A DNA stretch of 64,000 nt, from NCBI GenBank assembly GCA_951217055.1, contig OX578280.1:38763628-38827627 (forward strand). The letters run 5' to 3'. The notes beneath the pieces were generated by a model. That model saw only the letters and a program-made list of their open reading frames with translations, was not told where the DNA came from and ran no database searches. Made by a program: the position numbers and the translations under genes. The DNA is from Gerris lacustris (taxonomy: Eukaryota; Arthropoda; Insecta; Hemiptera; Gerridae). Positions 11,401 to 24,765 of the stretch are shown here, piece by piece (within the stretch, counting starts at the first letter, position 1; each line of letters begins with the position of its first letter).

Positions 11401-14400
11401 GACGAATTCAGACACAGGATCGTCCAGATTAGTGGGATTTCCGGATGAGCGAGGGTTTTTTTTTTAAAAAAAAAAAACATAAAACACTTTATAATTTTTT
11501 TTAATTTAAATGTACTAAATCTGTATTAAAATTATGTATGGAAAAATCAAATTTATAGCATGAACGAAATATGTAATTACATATGTATGTGAATGAACAT
11601 ACACATGTACATTCGTATCAGCTTCCAACAGTTAGCTATACTAAACACAATCTCTTTTAAGTTTACACTTCAGTGCACTTCCAAGTTGAGAATGATCAGG
11701 AGAAGTGAGAATCGTGAGTGATTTGAGGTATTATTTTTATTGTTGAGGGCTTGCATTATCCATGGAGGATCGTCTTGATTATCGAGGGTTCCAAATTACT
11801 TTTTGTGTGTCCGTATAAACGGAGTCCTACTGTATATAGTTATTATGAATTATTCTTGTCTTATGAACTAAAATCAGAAATGAAAGACATTTTTTTTTTT
11901 TTTTTTTTTTTTTTTGTAAAATCTCTTGTGATAGTGTCTGATGTATTGTCCAGAATGACAGTCCCAAATTTTCATTTTTTTTTTAGGTTTAGTTTTGAAT
12001 ACGCGTGTTAATTACTATTGGAATTGATTGTGCACAGGTATGCTGGATGCCGGAACCAAGATCTACAAGTCTGAAGGTTTTAGCGGGTTATATAGAGGGT
12101 TTTGGGTGAGTTCTATGCAGATATTCTCCGGGGTGGCTTACATTGGAACATACGAAGCTTCTAGACACCTGCTGACAGTGCATGCCTCACCCTCTCCCGC
12201 TCTCAAATCCTTACTGGCTGGTGGAGCCGCTTCACTCGTAGGACAGACCATAATCGTCCCCTTCGACATCATATCTCAACATCTTATGTTCTTGGGACTT
12301 GTTAAATCAAACCAAGCTGACAAGGTACCCCATTTTAGCTATCTTCTCACTTGCTATGTAATCTAGCTCTTTTGTTTTCCATCTGGTCTCCTTACTTCAA
12401 GATTGAATCTTTGCATTAAAAGAGCATTTAATTTTAAAATCGCTATTTTGATCTAATTAAGATCGCTGATTTACTTTTTTCAATAACTAACATATTGCTC
12501 CCCTTAAATTTCAAATTGCTACTTTGAATTCTATCTGAATCCCCTTAGAAAAACCAAATAAATCCAGCATAACTCTCTATTAATAAATATTCACTCATAC
12601 CATTCTTATCTTGTATACTATATGGAGTCAAATTAAAAAAAGGACTTTTTTAAAATATATTTCCAATTAAAAATGATCCTCTATTGGGACTGAGCAAAAG
12701 CTCTGGTATGGTGTAATGAGAATCATTAGATGGATTGTGCTGTTGTTAAGTGTACCCAGCTGTCTCTACTTGTAATTTATTATGACTACCCTGCTCTGCT
12801 GTTAACTCAATTGAAAATCCCCCAACTCCTTACATATGAGACGGATGGATCAATATAATGCACTAGGCTAAATAGACTTTATCCCATCTTCTCAGAACCT
12901 TTATCCCTCCAACTCATCTCCTTTATCCCTACTTCTAATAAAATGGTTTTATATATATAAGAAATTTTAAATGATGAGTAGACTGAAGATATTAATTAAC
13001 TGAAGGGGTGGAAACTGGTCGCCATTAAAGATAATTATTGTGTTGGGTTGACTTATTGATAAACTTGTGGATTTGGGTGTTGGAGTTTTGTTTATGATGA
13101 CTATTTTGCACAAAACCTTGGAAGAAATAACTGATTTTGTTGTGAAAAGTCTATTCATGTATGAATTTTATTTGCTACAACCAATAAAGTAACACCATTA
13201 TTTTTAACTAAAACTAATTGGTTTATAGGTCCTAGTAGGTCTTATATTAATGATAACTTTGTGGTAACAGTTATTAGTTATTCAAATTGAAATGTTTTTT
13301 TGTTAAATATGTGTTGGTTTTATTTGTCTGGCAGACTTTACTGAATCCTCTGGGGATGCAGTTGGATCCAAGCAGGTCTAAGTTCAGAGTTACTCTAGAT
13401 ATAGCTGAGATTATCTACAGGAAAGATGGAGTCAGGGGATTCTACAGGGGCTACGTAGCCTCTGTCTGTACCTATGTTCCTAATAGTGCCCTTTGGTGGA
13501 CATTCTACCATCTATATCAGAGTGAGTATCAGTTTAATTTTGTCAAAGCTAATAATTATATTATAAAGGATCGTTAACATTAGTGCAATATTTGACAGAT
13601 TTTTATTGTCTCGTATTGTGATTATATTTTTGTTTTGTTGTGAAGTGTTTATGTATGTAAGGTTGTTGAATGTAGGTTAGTTATAGATAATTATTTTGTG
13701 AAGTAAGTTTGGTTGTTTTGTTTCAAGGTGAGCTGAATGCTATACTGGGACGAGATAGTTCGACACTGATGATGCAGTGTGTCGCTGGAACTCTAGCCGG
13801 CTTCACTACCACACTCTTAACTAATCCCATGGATACTATAAGGGCTCGGCTACAGGTCTGTTTTTACCCTAATTTTCTTAAATGAGATTTCACTTGGCGG
13901 ATGAGGAGTAAAAATAAACAAAACCACTATTTCATTGTACACAGTGTTTGGACCCTTATTTTAAGGTCATCTTCATTCGTCTTTTTATTTTAAAATTAAA
14001 GTATTAATCATTAAAATATTGAATTTTATACATATTTTACTACTCATTGATTTGAATTTAATATACTTACAAGAGTCATTGATGTGTTTGTCTTAACATT
14101 ATTATATCCATAGGTGTAAGTATGATCTAGTTGTTTTTATCATTCACCATGGTTGTCTTAGTCCTTAAAATCCTTTTATAAGTATTTCCTCCATGCCCTT
14201 CTCGAGGACTATTGCACCAGCTCCTGCGCATGTTCTGTACACACACACACACGTGTTCTATTGTAATAAATATTGATTAATTATATTATAATTAATAATC
14301 AGTTAATTATAATTGATGATTTTAGTTAAATGTGTAATATGAAGTGGGGCTATCTAGCTAATCACCCTGTGTGTGAAGTAGGTGTGTTGGTTTTTGAAGT

Positions 14401-15171
14401 GAAATGTGTATTTTTTTGTAAATGGTTATATTTATTCCCTCTTTTTGGAACATTTTTTAAACCGTTAGGGTTAATTTATAAAAATAAAAAATGTAGGAAT
14501 TTTACAAATAGTCAAAAACTTTACTTTAAAAAGTAACTAGTTGACAACCAACAATCACTAAATACACTAAACCAAAATGTATTACAAAGTAATTCATATC
14601 TCTAGTCATAGATCTTAGATCCCAACAGGTGAAGTGACTCACTTTTGTAATACGTTCTGTTTAAGTGTTAGTTGGTTGTTGACTAATTGTTTTTAAAAGT
14701 AATTATTTTGTAACATTTTTGACTAGTTGTAAAATTCCTAGTTATTTTTATTTTTATTTACTAAACCAAAAAGGTTTGACTTTGTTCAAACAAAAAGAGT
14801 AGCAAAATGTAAGTTTTAAAAAAAAAAAAAAACCTTCAAATGAAGTGGTTAATTTTATTTAATTTTTAAATATACCCCTATTGACACAAAAAAGAAGAGA
14901 TTAGTAATTTATAAAATGGGACAACCTAATTAGAAATTAGTGAAACTGATTTTAAAGGTAATGTCATATTGTATTGCAGGTGCAAAGAGAGAATTCAATC
15001 AGATTAACTCTGAGAGGACTATGGGCAGAGGAAGGTCTTTGGATGGTGTCAAAAGGTCTCTCTGCTCGTCTAGTCCAGTCTGTTTGTTTCTCTTTCTCCA
15101 TCATCCTCGGCTACGAGACCATTAAGAGGCTCAGTGTTCGTCATGAGTACTCCCACCTGGTACGCTGGTAA
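8449..15171 (+). CDS. SLC25A44: Mitochondrial carrier, SLC25A44 type, complete, five exons
   Basis: SLC25A44 is the inner-membrane carrier linked to branched-chain amino acid import into mitochondria. Exons are 8449-8626, 12038-12324, 13335-13521, 13728-13855 and 14980-15171. They join in phase (1, 0, 1, 0) to 323 residues, close to the roughly 314 of the human protein. The three carrier repeats are visible: YPLTLIKTRLQIQK (about residues 44-57, with Thr in place of the usual acidic residue, as in other SLC25A44 proteins), VPFDIISQHL in exon 2 and NPMDTIRARLQ at the end of exon 4. GLYRGF and GFYRGY motifs follow repeats 1 and 2. The opening TIEWEMLDKRKF matches the conserved IEW-LDK start of this subfamily, which fixes the start codon. 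All donors and acceptors are GT-AG. The longest intron (8627-12037) carries two pogo-like MITEs and a short Helitron. Confidence 0.93.
9391..10003. mobile_element. pogo/Tigger-like non-autonomous element, TA flanks
   Basis: Terminal inverted repeats are CAGTAGAACCCCTCATATCC at the left and CAGTAGAACCCCTAATTTCC at the right (reverse complement). TA dinucleotides flank it at 9389-9390 and 10004-10005. It sits in intron 1 of the SLC25A44-like gene. No transposase frame is visible. Confidence 0.8.
10182..10293 (-). mobile_element. Very short non-autonomous Helitron
   Basis: On the minus strand it starts with TCTATATTATTAAAAAAG and ends with a GC-rich hairpin (GGGGGC-AGA-GCCCCC) running into CTAG. 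The base before the 5' TC is A and the base after CTAG is T, the Helitron insertion rule. At 112 bp it is an internally deleted copy. It is in intron 1 of the SLC25A44-like gene. Confidence 0.65.
11380..11832. mobile_element. pogo/Tigger-like non-autonomous element, TA flanks
   Basis: The left end is CACTAGGACTCCGTTAATCC. The right end, reverse complemented, is CAGTAGGACTCCGTTTATAC. TA lies on both sides (11378-11379, 11833-11834). It has an internal A/T-rich homopolymer. It is the second such element in the same intron. Confidence 0.75.
12325..13334. other. Intron 2 of the SLC25A44-like gene
   Basis: AT-rich intron with donor GTACCC and acceptor GGCAG. No exon, repeat with clear ends or RNA gene was recognised in it. 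Confidence 0.7.
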
Positions 15172-16007
15172 CCCCTGTACTGTCTTCGTTTTAACTCCTT
15201 TCACAAACCAAAAACATTTAGTTTCCATTTTTTTTCTTTCATTTTGTGTATATCTTGATTTTATTTATTTATTTATTTTTAACTTTTACTATACCAAAAT
15301 GTCTCAATAACAAATATTAAATATATAATGAATTTTATTTGTAACATAAGCAATTGTTATTTGTTACCTCTTTAATTGTCAAGCTAAAATAAAATAATAA
15401 TTAAGTCTAGGAAAAAATTAATTAATTACTAATTATAGTTACCTAGTTGTAAAAACATATTTATAAACATGTAGTATAACGGACCTTATTGTTTTTTACA
15501 AGCATTAGTGTGACCGAAATTTTATTTAAAATTAGTGCAATGACAAAGTTAATTTTGTGCTAAACAAAGCTGTTTCAGCTTATAGATCGATTACTTATGA
15601 TTAAGGATTTGTTTGTAAAGTAGAAATAAAAAATGATTAATTTATTTTTATGAAAAATGTATTTTGTAGTATTTAATTTTGTTGGGTTTTTAAAAAATAA
15701 ATTAAGGGGTTTTATTTCTATGTAAAGGCACGGTTTAGTTAGTTACTAGCCTCTTACATATTATGTGAATATAGTCGATAGTTTGTCGAGTTTTGTTGTT
15801 GTTGAACAAGTAAGCAAACAGTTGTTTATAGTAGTTATTTAATGTTGTTTTTTATGTTGCTGTTTGAAACAGTGTTTTATCTATATAATAGATTTCAAAT
15901 GTTATTAATAAATTAAATTTTATAGGTTTATATATAAATGTAAATACGACAGGGATAACAAAATAAAATAAAATCACAGGGAAGTATTTGCATGCAAGTA
16001 CTTTTTC
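15172..16007. other. Region downstream of the SLC25A44-like stop codon
   Basis: Extremely AT-rich. It presumably contains the 3' UTR and polyadenylation site, but many AATAAA and ATTAAA hexamers occur and the true site cannot be chosen from sequence alone. Confidence 0.4.
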
Positions 16008-16597
16008 GGGTTTCGTAGGTTATTAAGATTAATATTAATTATAATAACCCTCTTAATATATAACTTAATCTACTATTATTTAATACCTCAATCAAAATTT
16101 TAAAAAATTGGTGCGCTCACAAAATTTGCAATTTATAGAGAAGCGGATTTTTTGTTCAGAAAATTTTCATTGGCCCTTTATAAGGTATTAGCATGAATTA
16201 TTTCAAGTTACAGGACTAGCCGTTATAGGTTGGTTGGGAGGTGGACAGTTTTTTTGTTTTTTTAAATAATTGGCTCCAAAAAAGGCAATATTGGTGGTAA
16301 AAAGCTCTATACTCTTCAATTTGTCTACTCTTCAGTAGCTTTCATTTGTTATCCCTACTCAAAAATTAAAAAAAAAAACTGAGCTTACCAAATTTGTCCA
16401 AATTGCACATGCGCTAGTTAAATGTATAACTTGTCTCAAGTTTTCCTATGTGTAGGTCAAAAAGTTGCTCCAGCTTTTTTAAATTTCAACCCTCTTGCTT
16501 GAACGGTTTGGGAGGTATGAAAAAAAGTGCAACTGACAGACTGACACATCACGCAATACCCTCGGCATACGGGTGTCGAGGATAACCTACGAAACCC
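16008..16597. mobile_element. MITE-like element, 590 bp, 16-bp inverted termini
   Basis: The two ends are GGGTTTCGTAGGTTAT and its exact reverse complement (16582-16597). No transposase frame is present. The subterminal part at the right has GACAGACTGACACATCACGC and CCCTCGGCAT, which recur in inverted orientation at 27005-27065. No clear target duplication was found, so the superfamily is open. Confidence 0.65.
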
Positions 16598-17509
16598 TAA
16601 AAATAAAGTAATAATGAAATTTCTCCAAACCAAATTTACCAGACACTTGTTATCAAATTTTTACTGAGTTAATTTAACATCTCTTGGTAATTGTCATTGC
16701 CTATTAATTATTTTTAACGGGATAAAATAAGCTCACAGACTTTTTAGAGAGATATATGATTATATTTTTCCTAATTTATGATTCCAGACTATGTAAGTCG
16801 GATATTGCCACTTCAGAGAAATCACTTGTGGTTAGAGAAATTTCATTGCTTGTTCATATGCATTAAGAGTTTTGCATATACCTACAAACCCATTGAAGGC
16901 TACCCTGTTAAAGCTAGGCTTTATCAAGTATCTAAAGTTAGTCAACTTAGTAAGTGTATAGAATGAAACCAAGTGCTGCCCTCTAGTAACTGAAGTCGAT
17001 TGTATGAATTTATATTTTATACAATTAGCTTTAAATTTACTTAAGTACACTTAAATCTTTAGCCAACAGAAGCTAAAGACTAATCACAACACCTTTAATG
17101 ACAATGTTAAACTAAAATTAGCAATCGTAAACAAATGTAATTATTCATGATTGAATATTTGTTGTGACTAATTCAACTTTTGTTCCATTTAGAAAATGAA
17201 ACAATGACAAAATGTATTGTTCAAAGTTTTATTCAGTAGAAGTAATGTAAACAAAATATCACATTGTTGTAGTTTTAACTAAAAATTATTATAAAGGCAT
17301 TTTCTTCTTGGTTTTTTATTTTTAATTTTTCATTATTGTCAAATATAATTTGTTTTTTGTTAATAAAAAAAAAAAAAAAAAAAAAAATCTTGCTGACAAT
17401 AAATTTGTACTTAATCGAATGACCAAATGTTTTATTTTTTATTGAAGCTATTTTGATGTAATTATAGAATTTGGTTTTAATAAAAAGCAGGTAATAATAA
17501 TCTCTTATT

Positions 17510-18560
17510 TTAATTTAGGTGCGGCAGAAAAGTAGTGAAACAATATTATCCCCTTCAAAGTAATTCCTTTTGGCAGTTATACATTGGTGACGTTTTCACT
17601 CTTGGTAACAGTGCTGGAAGGCTTCAATACAAATTCCCTTTAGCTCCTCGATCATGTTCCTTTGTCCTTTCAGGTGAATGGACACCACTGAAATCATCTC
17701 TGGGATTAAAGATAAATCACATGGACTGGGAATAAGGGGTCTGGGGAACCACAGGAATTCTTTTTCCCTCCAAAAACTAGGTGATGGAATGGGCTGTGTG
17801 ACTGAGGAGCATCCAAGTGTCTATTACGTCGGGCCTGACACAAACCACTCTTTTTCTGAGCCTTTCAAGGAATTCTTTATTCAAAACTTGACAGTTTTTC
17901 CTTGACGAAGAAATTCTTTGTTAAAAAACAAATGTGCATGGAGTTGAATTCTGATGGCAGATTCGAGCTTTTTTTGGCCGTGGAGATTTGTTAGTGTGCC
18001 TCTCTTTACTTTGAATTTCCCTTGGTCATACTATAAAATCCAATATTCAAAGCACATAGTCTTCGAATTTTCTTTCTGCTCATCGTGGCACAGTTCTTTT
18101 CATGCTAAATCCTCTAATTAAAATCTGACAGAGGGTAATCTGAATCAAATTCAACTCACTACTCATCATCTTTAAAGTTAGCCGACAGTCTGACCTCACA
18201 AGAGACTCCATTCTCTCAACTTGTTGTCGGTCTTGAAGTCAAAGTTCTCCCTGAGTAAGGTTTATCTTCCACTGCATCATGGCCCTCCAAAAATACTTTG
18301 TGCCTCAATTGAGAAATATTCTCCAAAGACTCATTGTAACTTTTCATAGGTCAAGCTCCCAGATTCCCCAAGTTTAAAATACAAACTTTCATGGCACAAC
18401 ATTGCCAAAGTTTGCAGGTTTGACATCACACAAATACAACTTGACTTATTACATTCTGAAGGAACCCGACAGATTTAAATCTATGTGGAGACACTGGCCT
18501 AAGAGAAGAGGTGTATAAAGGAGCAGTGCCCAAGGTTATGCCTCTCAATGGCTGCCAGTT
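17510..18560 (-). pseudogene. Decayed mariner-family transposase
   Basis: The plus strand from 17517 carries the pattern that mariner transposase genes (the SETMAR-related group) show when read antisense: a conserved C-terminal block near 17517-17650, then a GGAATAAGGGGTCTGGGGAA block near 17730-17750, and further weak matches up to about 18560. Coding sense is therefore the minus strand. Stops and frameshifts are frequent in all frames, so it is an old inactive copy. Terminal repeats were not found. The limits are approximate. Confidence 0.6.
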
Positions 18561-19430
18561 TTATTACTTTTCTGCCATGCCTCTATTTTAAAATCCATAT
18601 TAATGGTCGTGAAAATTTTCTGATGATACAGTTCCTGATCATGTCATAAAGGAACAAGGATTTATTTCTTTTAAAAAATTAACCATTTTATCTTTTTGCA
18701 GTTCTAACTTTTATTTGTACATGCAGCAAATTTTTTTTTTTTTTTTTTATTAACCTTTACCTGGCACTCCACATGGGGTTCATGCTAGGAATCAATGGCT
18801 ATGTTTCCTAGTGTTAATTTAGTGCAATATCCAACAGCCCAAGCCATTAAATGAAATGTCTTATTGTTTATTTTATGCTATGCTTTTTTTTAATTAAAAG
18901 TTATTGCTGTCTTTAGTACAACTTATTTTCCAAAGCCTTCATAAAACCTAATTCATTAGATTAATAAAAACAAAATTCCCTGCAATTGCAGTTTGAAGGA
19001 TTTTTATTCCATGCAAAAGTTCCCTTATTTTATTATTAGATACGATTAATAACTCACAAGTTTTTGTGCTTATATACATTTTAAAAAAAGACGTAAGATC
19101 TTAAAAGACATAATATTAATCTAGGCTTCAAAACCTTTTTAATAAATGAATAAAGAAAAAAAAATCAGAATTAAACTACAAAAAAGGCCGGGTCAAAACA
19201 AAGTAAAACCACATGACAAAGGAAACTGTATCCGTTTACATGGGATACGGTGCAAATAAAAGCAGAGTAAGTGATATAGAATAGAGAAGCCTAGAATATT
19301 ATAAATAATTTAAAATGTTCACTTATAGATTTATGTAGTTTTGAAATTTGCTAATGTTATAAAATTGTCGGCTAAAATTATGTGGTGGGAATCCATCTGA
19401 ATTAAAAATATTGACTTGTGTTTACGTTGT

Positions 19431-19464
<34 letters not shown>

Positions 19465-22400
19465 CTAAATGAGTCTAACTCTTAATAACTATTACCTGAA
19501 CTATGAAAGTATGACTACAAGTTAGCTTATGAACGTTTATGAATACTTGTGTTTCATATAATGTATGGTCGGGAGTCATCTAATTTTTTAATAATACGTA
19601 GAGGTCAAATCATTAATATTATTATAAATGAGAAAGATCGAAGGTAAAAATGGAGTCTCTCACTGGGAATTGAACATAGATCCCTTGAGTTGACACTCCC
19701 AGTGCTCTGGAACTCTTTTTTTGTTCTGATAAATATATTTATAGGTGTGGTGACAGAATGCTTTTTTTTTTTTTTTTCTTTTATATTTTATAATAATACT
19801 TGTGATTTGAAACTCACTCAACAGACTACCACTAATTTCAACTTTTTCAATTTTGAACTTTGCAAATATATTTGTAAAAATAAAATACTCCATTTCAGTT
19901 TATAAAAAAATTGTTTAAACTACTCATGTGTTGGTTTAGTTATTATATTGCGTAGTAGCACTATAGCCTGCAATTAGTAGAATATGTTGTTTAAAATATT
20001 TTAAATTCAAGCTGTATAACTATTTTCTTCTAAATAAAAATTAAGAACATAGAAATTTAAGTGCAATTAATTTATATAGTATAATTTGTATTTATATTTG
20101 CATCTTTTAAATGTGACAAAAATATTATGAAACATTGTTGGAAATACCTTGAGAGAGAAAAAATTGCATTTGATAGGACATTTGCAAATTTGTTAGCTTT
20201 TGAAACAAAATATTTTTATTTCTAATATTGGCTGTTAAGTGGCTTTGCAGTGTTTGAGCTTATAAGCTTATACTTTAGACATAAAGTACATTATGTGTAA
20301 GAATGTACCAAATAGAATCCTCCTAATGTGAATCCTTGTTTACCAATTGTTTTATTTGACAAAAATCTAGAAGCTGCATCTTACTTGATTGGTAATATGG
20401 TGCAGCACTTGGCTTTTTGGTTGACTGATGTTGACCATTTGAGCTTACCAAGTCTCTTCAACAGTACACGATTATATTGTTAAAACTTTAAGTTTGAATT
20501 TTAGATTTTTCAACTGGAGTAAGTTGGGATTCATTTGAAAAAAATGTTTTTCAAATATGTTTCTATTGAGATTTTGTTGAATTTAATCATTGTTAAAAAT
20601 AATAAAATACCTAAAAAGCAAAATTGACGAGTTTATTCTCAAAAAACCACAATAGCTGATGTTTAATTCTCTGAGACTTTGAGATCTGTCTGTACTTTGG
20701 TTCCATATTTTTTTTGTTTCAAGAATTTTTTCAAGTGAACACACACACAGCAATGTCAAGGGTGTTGTTTGAATGAGATTTTGTGAGATTGAATCATTGC
20801 CTTTCTTATGACTTTTGAATATCTGGAGTTTAATCTACTGCAGAAAATCTTTTAAAGACTTTTTAGAACTACTATAATATATTAAACTTCCTTTTCATGT
20901 TCAAAAGGTCTTAGAATATAGCTTGAAATTAAGAATAAAAACATTTTTTTGTCTAATTACTTTGCAGCAAGGTGCAACATTCATGTATCTAAATAATATG
21001 ATTTTAGCTAGTGGCGTAAGAAAGCACCCAGAGACGGATGGTAAATTTTCCAAAGCGCTGCCAATCCGATTATAAAAAAAGAAAAATTGGGATGACAAAT
21101 CGATTAAAACTTTTTCATACTAATATGCTACTGCATCAGTGAGAGGCGCCTGTGATACAATAGCAAAATGTTCACTTCTTAAAAAATGTGTATGCGACAT
21201 TTTAGACAGCAATAGATGGGTCATAAAGGCAAAAAGTACCAAGTGTCTATACTGTAATAGTAGCTCCTTCAGACGCTCCTAATGTATCAATGAGGCGCTG
21301 TAGCACCTATAGGAATATGAAATAATAATAATGATTCAAAGAATAACATCGTGACAATCAGGTGGCAGAAAGTAGGTATCCGTCAGCAGATCCCCAAAAA
21401 TTTGAATATCATGTGATTCAAGATAATATGACACTGACTGGCCGGACGCTACTTCCCCATCCTCCCCTAAAGGTACTCAAGTTCATAAGGGGTCCCCATG
21501 TTGTGCAATGTGCAACAGCAAACATTAAAACATCGTAATCATTATAAAAGAGTCGTCGGCCTCAAAACAACCAACTTTTTGGTGAGGAAGCCATCTGCAG
21601 TGTGGTTTGGTTAAGGATTGTCCAACTTCTTGACCTGTAACTTTGACCTTAACTCTAGTTATACTGAATAGCATATTCAAAATTATTAAGGATTATCTGA
21701 CCTCCCACAACAATTTGAATAATTTATGTTTGCCTTCAAAATTAGACATGAGATTGGGTTGTCTCATCACCTGCCTTTTAGCTATTGAAAGGATTCCCTG
21801 CTTGGAGTAACAAAAGCATTACTACAGATCCTTAATGAATCTCATTTTCTTGATTATTATTCAACCAACTTAAGGCTGTTTCACACCATCAGGGGATTTT
21901 GATTAAACTATTCAAACCAATCTAACCACATAAGACGTTTTCCCCGGGAAAAAAATCTTATTTCTGAGAAAATAGCTATAATTCTTAACGGCAACAGGTC
22001 AGGTTTGCTTTCCCACCAGGGAGAAGTTATTTTGATGGCAAGTTTTGATAAAATGTTCTACAATAATTAAATGTGACCGCGAATAATGGACAACTAATTA
22101 ATGAAAAACAATGGATTAAGTGTACTCGTAGGTGAGAAAGTTTATTACAACTGCTACAGGTGGTAATTATTTGTATGGCACCTTTGTTATGCCAATAGTA
22201 AGTTGTTATTACATCTTTAAATGGGTGCAGGAGATATGTGTAAGATCATCTTATCTCCTTTTTGAAGAAGAAGAAAATTCCCTGTTAAAAAAAAGGATGA
22301 AGGAGGTATGCAATGTAGATACCACCTTTTGCCAATAAATTGACACATGAGCTCTTTTTTTTCTTGTAATATTATACATTTTATTTATTTTTTTATTTAA

Positions 22401-23280
22401 TAAAGCTTGTCAGTTATTTGGAAACTGAAAACATTTCAAGATTTTAGGTTAAGGGTGGTAGTTATAGGATAATGTAGGAATTAAGGCACGACACTATTTA
22501 CTATTATTTTCTTAATATTCGATATTGATTGCAATACATTAATTTCTACTATTGAGCCACACGATGCATACGGTAATAGTTAAATGATGCTGGTACCCCC
22601 ACTCCACCACCCTCTATTCTACTTCATCCACGAAACACATCATAATTTACTACTTTCTTATTCAATATATATTATGCGTTGCATTACACTTGCTTGAATG
22701 GTAAAATAAGCAGATAGCCAATTTCAGAAGAATAGCACTATAGCACACTGTTCATTAGAGTTGGAAGAGTATATTTATGACCAATAAGCACATAGTTAAC
22801 CACCTAATTGTGCATAAAGGAGGTATAATTTTTTTTAATATTCGAGAAAAGAAAAATTAAAATTTAGTTTCCTATAATTAAATGTAAGAATTCAGTCTAT
22901 ATGATAAAAATTAAAAATAAATAAATGAAACATAGGAACCAAAAACACATTCCCCAAACTTTGAATGCATTTTGCTCAGTTCCATGTTTTTGTTACATAC
23001 CACACCACCTTTATCAACTTATTTCTTTATTTTACAGTTTGCCACTATTCGCAACCTCAGTAATCCTCCTCCGCATCCTTATGCCTCTGATTTAAAAGCA
23101 TGATGCTGATTTGTCAAAAGTTTTGTAGTGCCTCTTTTATTATAGGGTGCAGCCGCACCTTAGCAGCGTACACTAATTTTTACACATGTACATTAAGAAA
23201 ACAGATAATCACCATAACGCCTTTATTACACACCTTTTATTAGCTTTACTTGTTGACGACCAGTGGCAGGTACAGGTAAA
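18561..23280. other. Intergenic AT-rich sequence
   Basis: No gene is supported. Only T homopolymers (for example 18728-18748, 19434-19460 and 19761-19777) and short low-complexity patches were seen. The stretch 21120-21900 is less AT-rich and may be old transposon debris, but no family was recognised. Confidence 0.5.
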
Positions 23281-23565
23281 CAGTGGTGTAGAGGAGTGGG
23301 AATGAAATTTGACCAGTGTGGGAACAGTGTTCCCATAGAAATTTGACCAGTGTGGGAACAGTGTTCCCACACTGGTTTTCCGCAGTAAAAAAGAAATAGC
23401 CAAATTATTCCTAAATATTGATTTGGTATAAAACGATTGATGTAAATAATAAAACAATACTTAACAAACATTTGTAAACTCGATTGATGTTGATCTTAAA
23501 TAATAATATAAAATGATATAATATATTAAGCGTCCCACACTGGAAAATTTGCCGCTACACCACTG
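23281..23565. mobile_element. hAT-like MITE with CAGTGGTGTAG termini
   Basis: The left end is CAGTGGTGTAGAGG. The right end, reverse complemented, is CAGTGGTGTAGCGG. The pentamer GTAAA lies directly on both sides (23276-23280 and 23566-23570). Inside, a GAAATTTGACCAGTGTGGGA unit is repeated in tandem (near 23302 and 23338). It runs into a near-perfect palindrome with 14-bp arms (CCAGTGTGGGAACA) around one central base. The CAGTG-type ends suggest hAT, although a 5-bp duplication is shorter than the usual 8. Confidence 0.65.
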
Positions 23566-24265
23566 GTAAAGTCTTAAATTACATGGGGATGGATGAAACT
23601 ATGATATAAAAAACTAATATAGGCTAATTATTATATTAATAGACAACCATTTTATGACTGCTATGGTCATATACATACGATTAATATAATTTTAACATTA
23701 TTTTCTCATAACTCATAACACAATGTTCAATATGTGTGTATCAAGGGTGGCTCCAGAGTTGACTTTGGAGGGGGGGTTAGAGTGGCATAGGGGGGGGGGG
23801 GGATTGCGGGTTATGGAATACCACCTACCTTAGGGGTCCTCCCTCAGTGAAAATTTTTAATTTAATGTTGAAAACGCGATTTAAGCTTTGTTTTAAGATA
23901 TTTTTTACATTATTCTAACTCTTAACGTTCATGCTATATATTCAATAGTGAAATACTGAGAAAACATCAGTTTAACATTTTAAAATCTTGTTCAGTTGAT
24001 TATATACTGCCTTTAGCTGTAGCTGACTTGTTATAGAATAAAAGTAGCAATATACAAAATGAAAAGTACATTGTATCCATGGTCAACCAAGGCCTAGTAC
24101 CAGTTCCAAACATGATTTACAAATATAAATTTAAAACACTAGAAAAGTTGAATTATTATTGATATTTTTACATCCAGGAAATAATTACTCTATTTAGTTA
24201 AAAGGAAATGTTTATTTTTAAAGACATTATGTTGAAACATTTCATAAATAGTATATTATGTTATA

Positions 24266-24765
24266 AGGCTGTGAAGTGAGTTTTTTCTTTACCGCGGCAA
24301 TTACATTTACTGTCTCGCTTCGCTCGACAGTAAATATTGCCAAGGTAAAGAAAAAACACTTTAAAGTCGCGTAGCATATGCTATTTTTTCCGAGGTAGCA
24401 GACAATGAAAAAACATTAAATATTAATCACTAATCAATATATAATAATAACAAATATTAGTACATACTTAAGACTTAAAAAAAGAAACCTTAAAATGAGG
24501 TTACACTATAAGAAAAGATAAATAAAACGCATTGACATCTAGCGGATTTTTATCGTACTAGAAGCATTCCTACAAAGTCTGCAGCACTACGAACGGAAGT
24601 TTTGACAACTACCCGCCGTAAAGAAAAAATCTTTTAGTGCCTAGGACGTAAAAGATTTTTTCTTTACAGCTAAGAGTAATGAAAATATTTTTTAAGTCCA
24701 CGTAATGAAAAAATGGATTTTAGCTATGTTTTTTAGGCTCTAAAGTTACTATTTCACAGCCTACC
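24266..24765. mobile_element. MITE-like element with AGGCTGTGAA termini and internal hairpins
   Basis: The ends are AGGCTGTGAAGTGAG and, reverse complemented, AGGCTGTGAAATAGT. Two strong internal hairpins are visible. One spans 24270-24370, with arms built on TTTTTTCTTTACC and TTTACTGTC around a TCGCTTCGCTC loop. The other, at 24618-24668, has GTAAAGAAAAAATCTTTT arms. The flanks are TAA on the left and TAC on the right, so a PIF/Harbinger origin is possible but not shown. Confidence 0.55.

Noticed and set aside
21120..21900. Less AT-rich stretch that might be an old gene or transposon
   Set aside because: No open frame, motif or terminal repeat could be supported.
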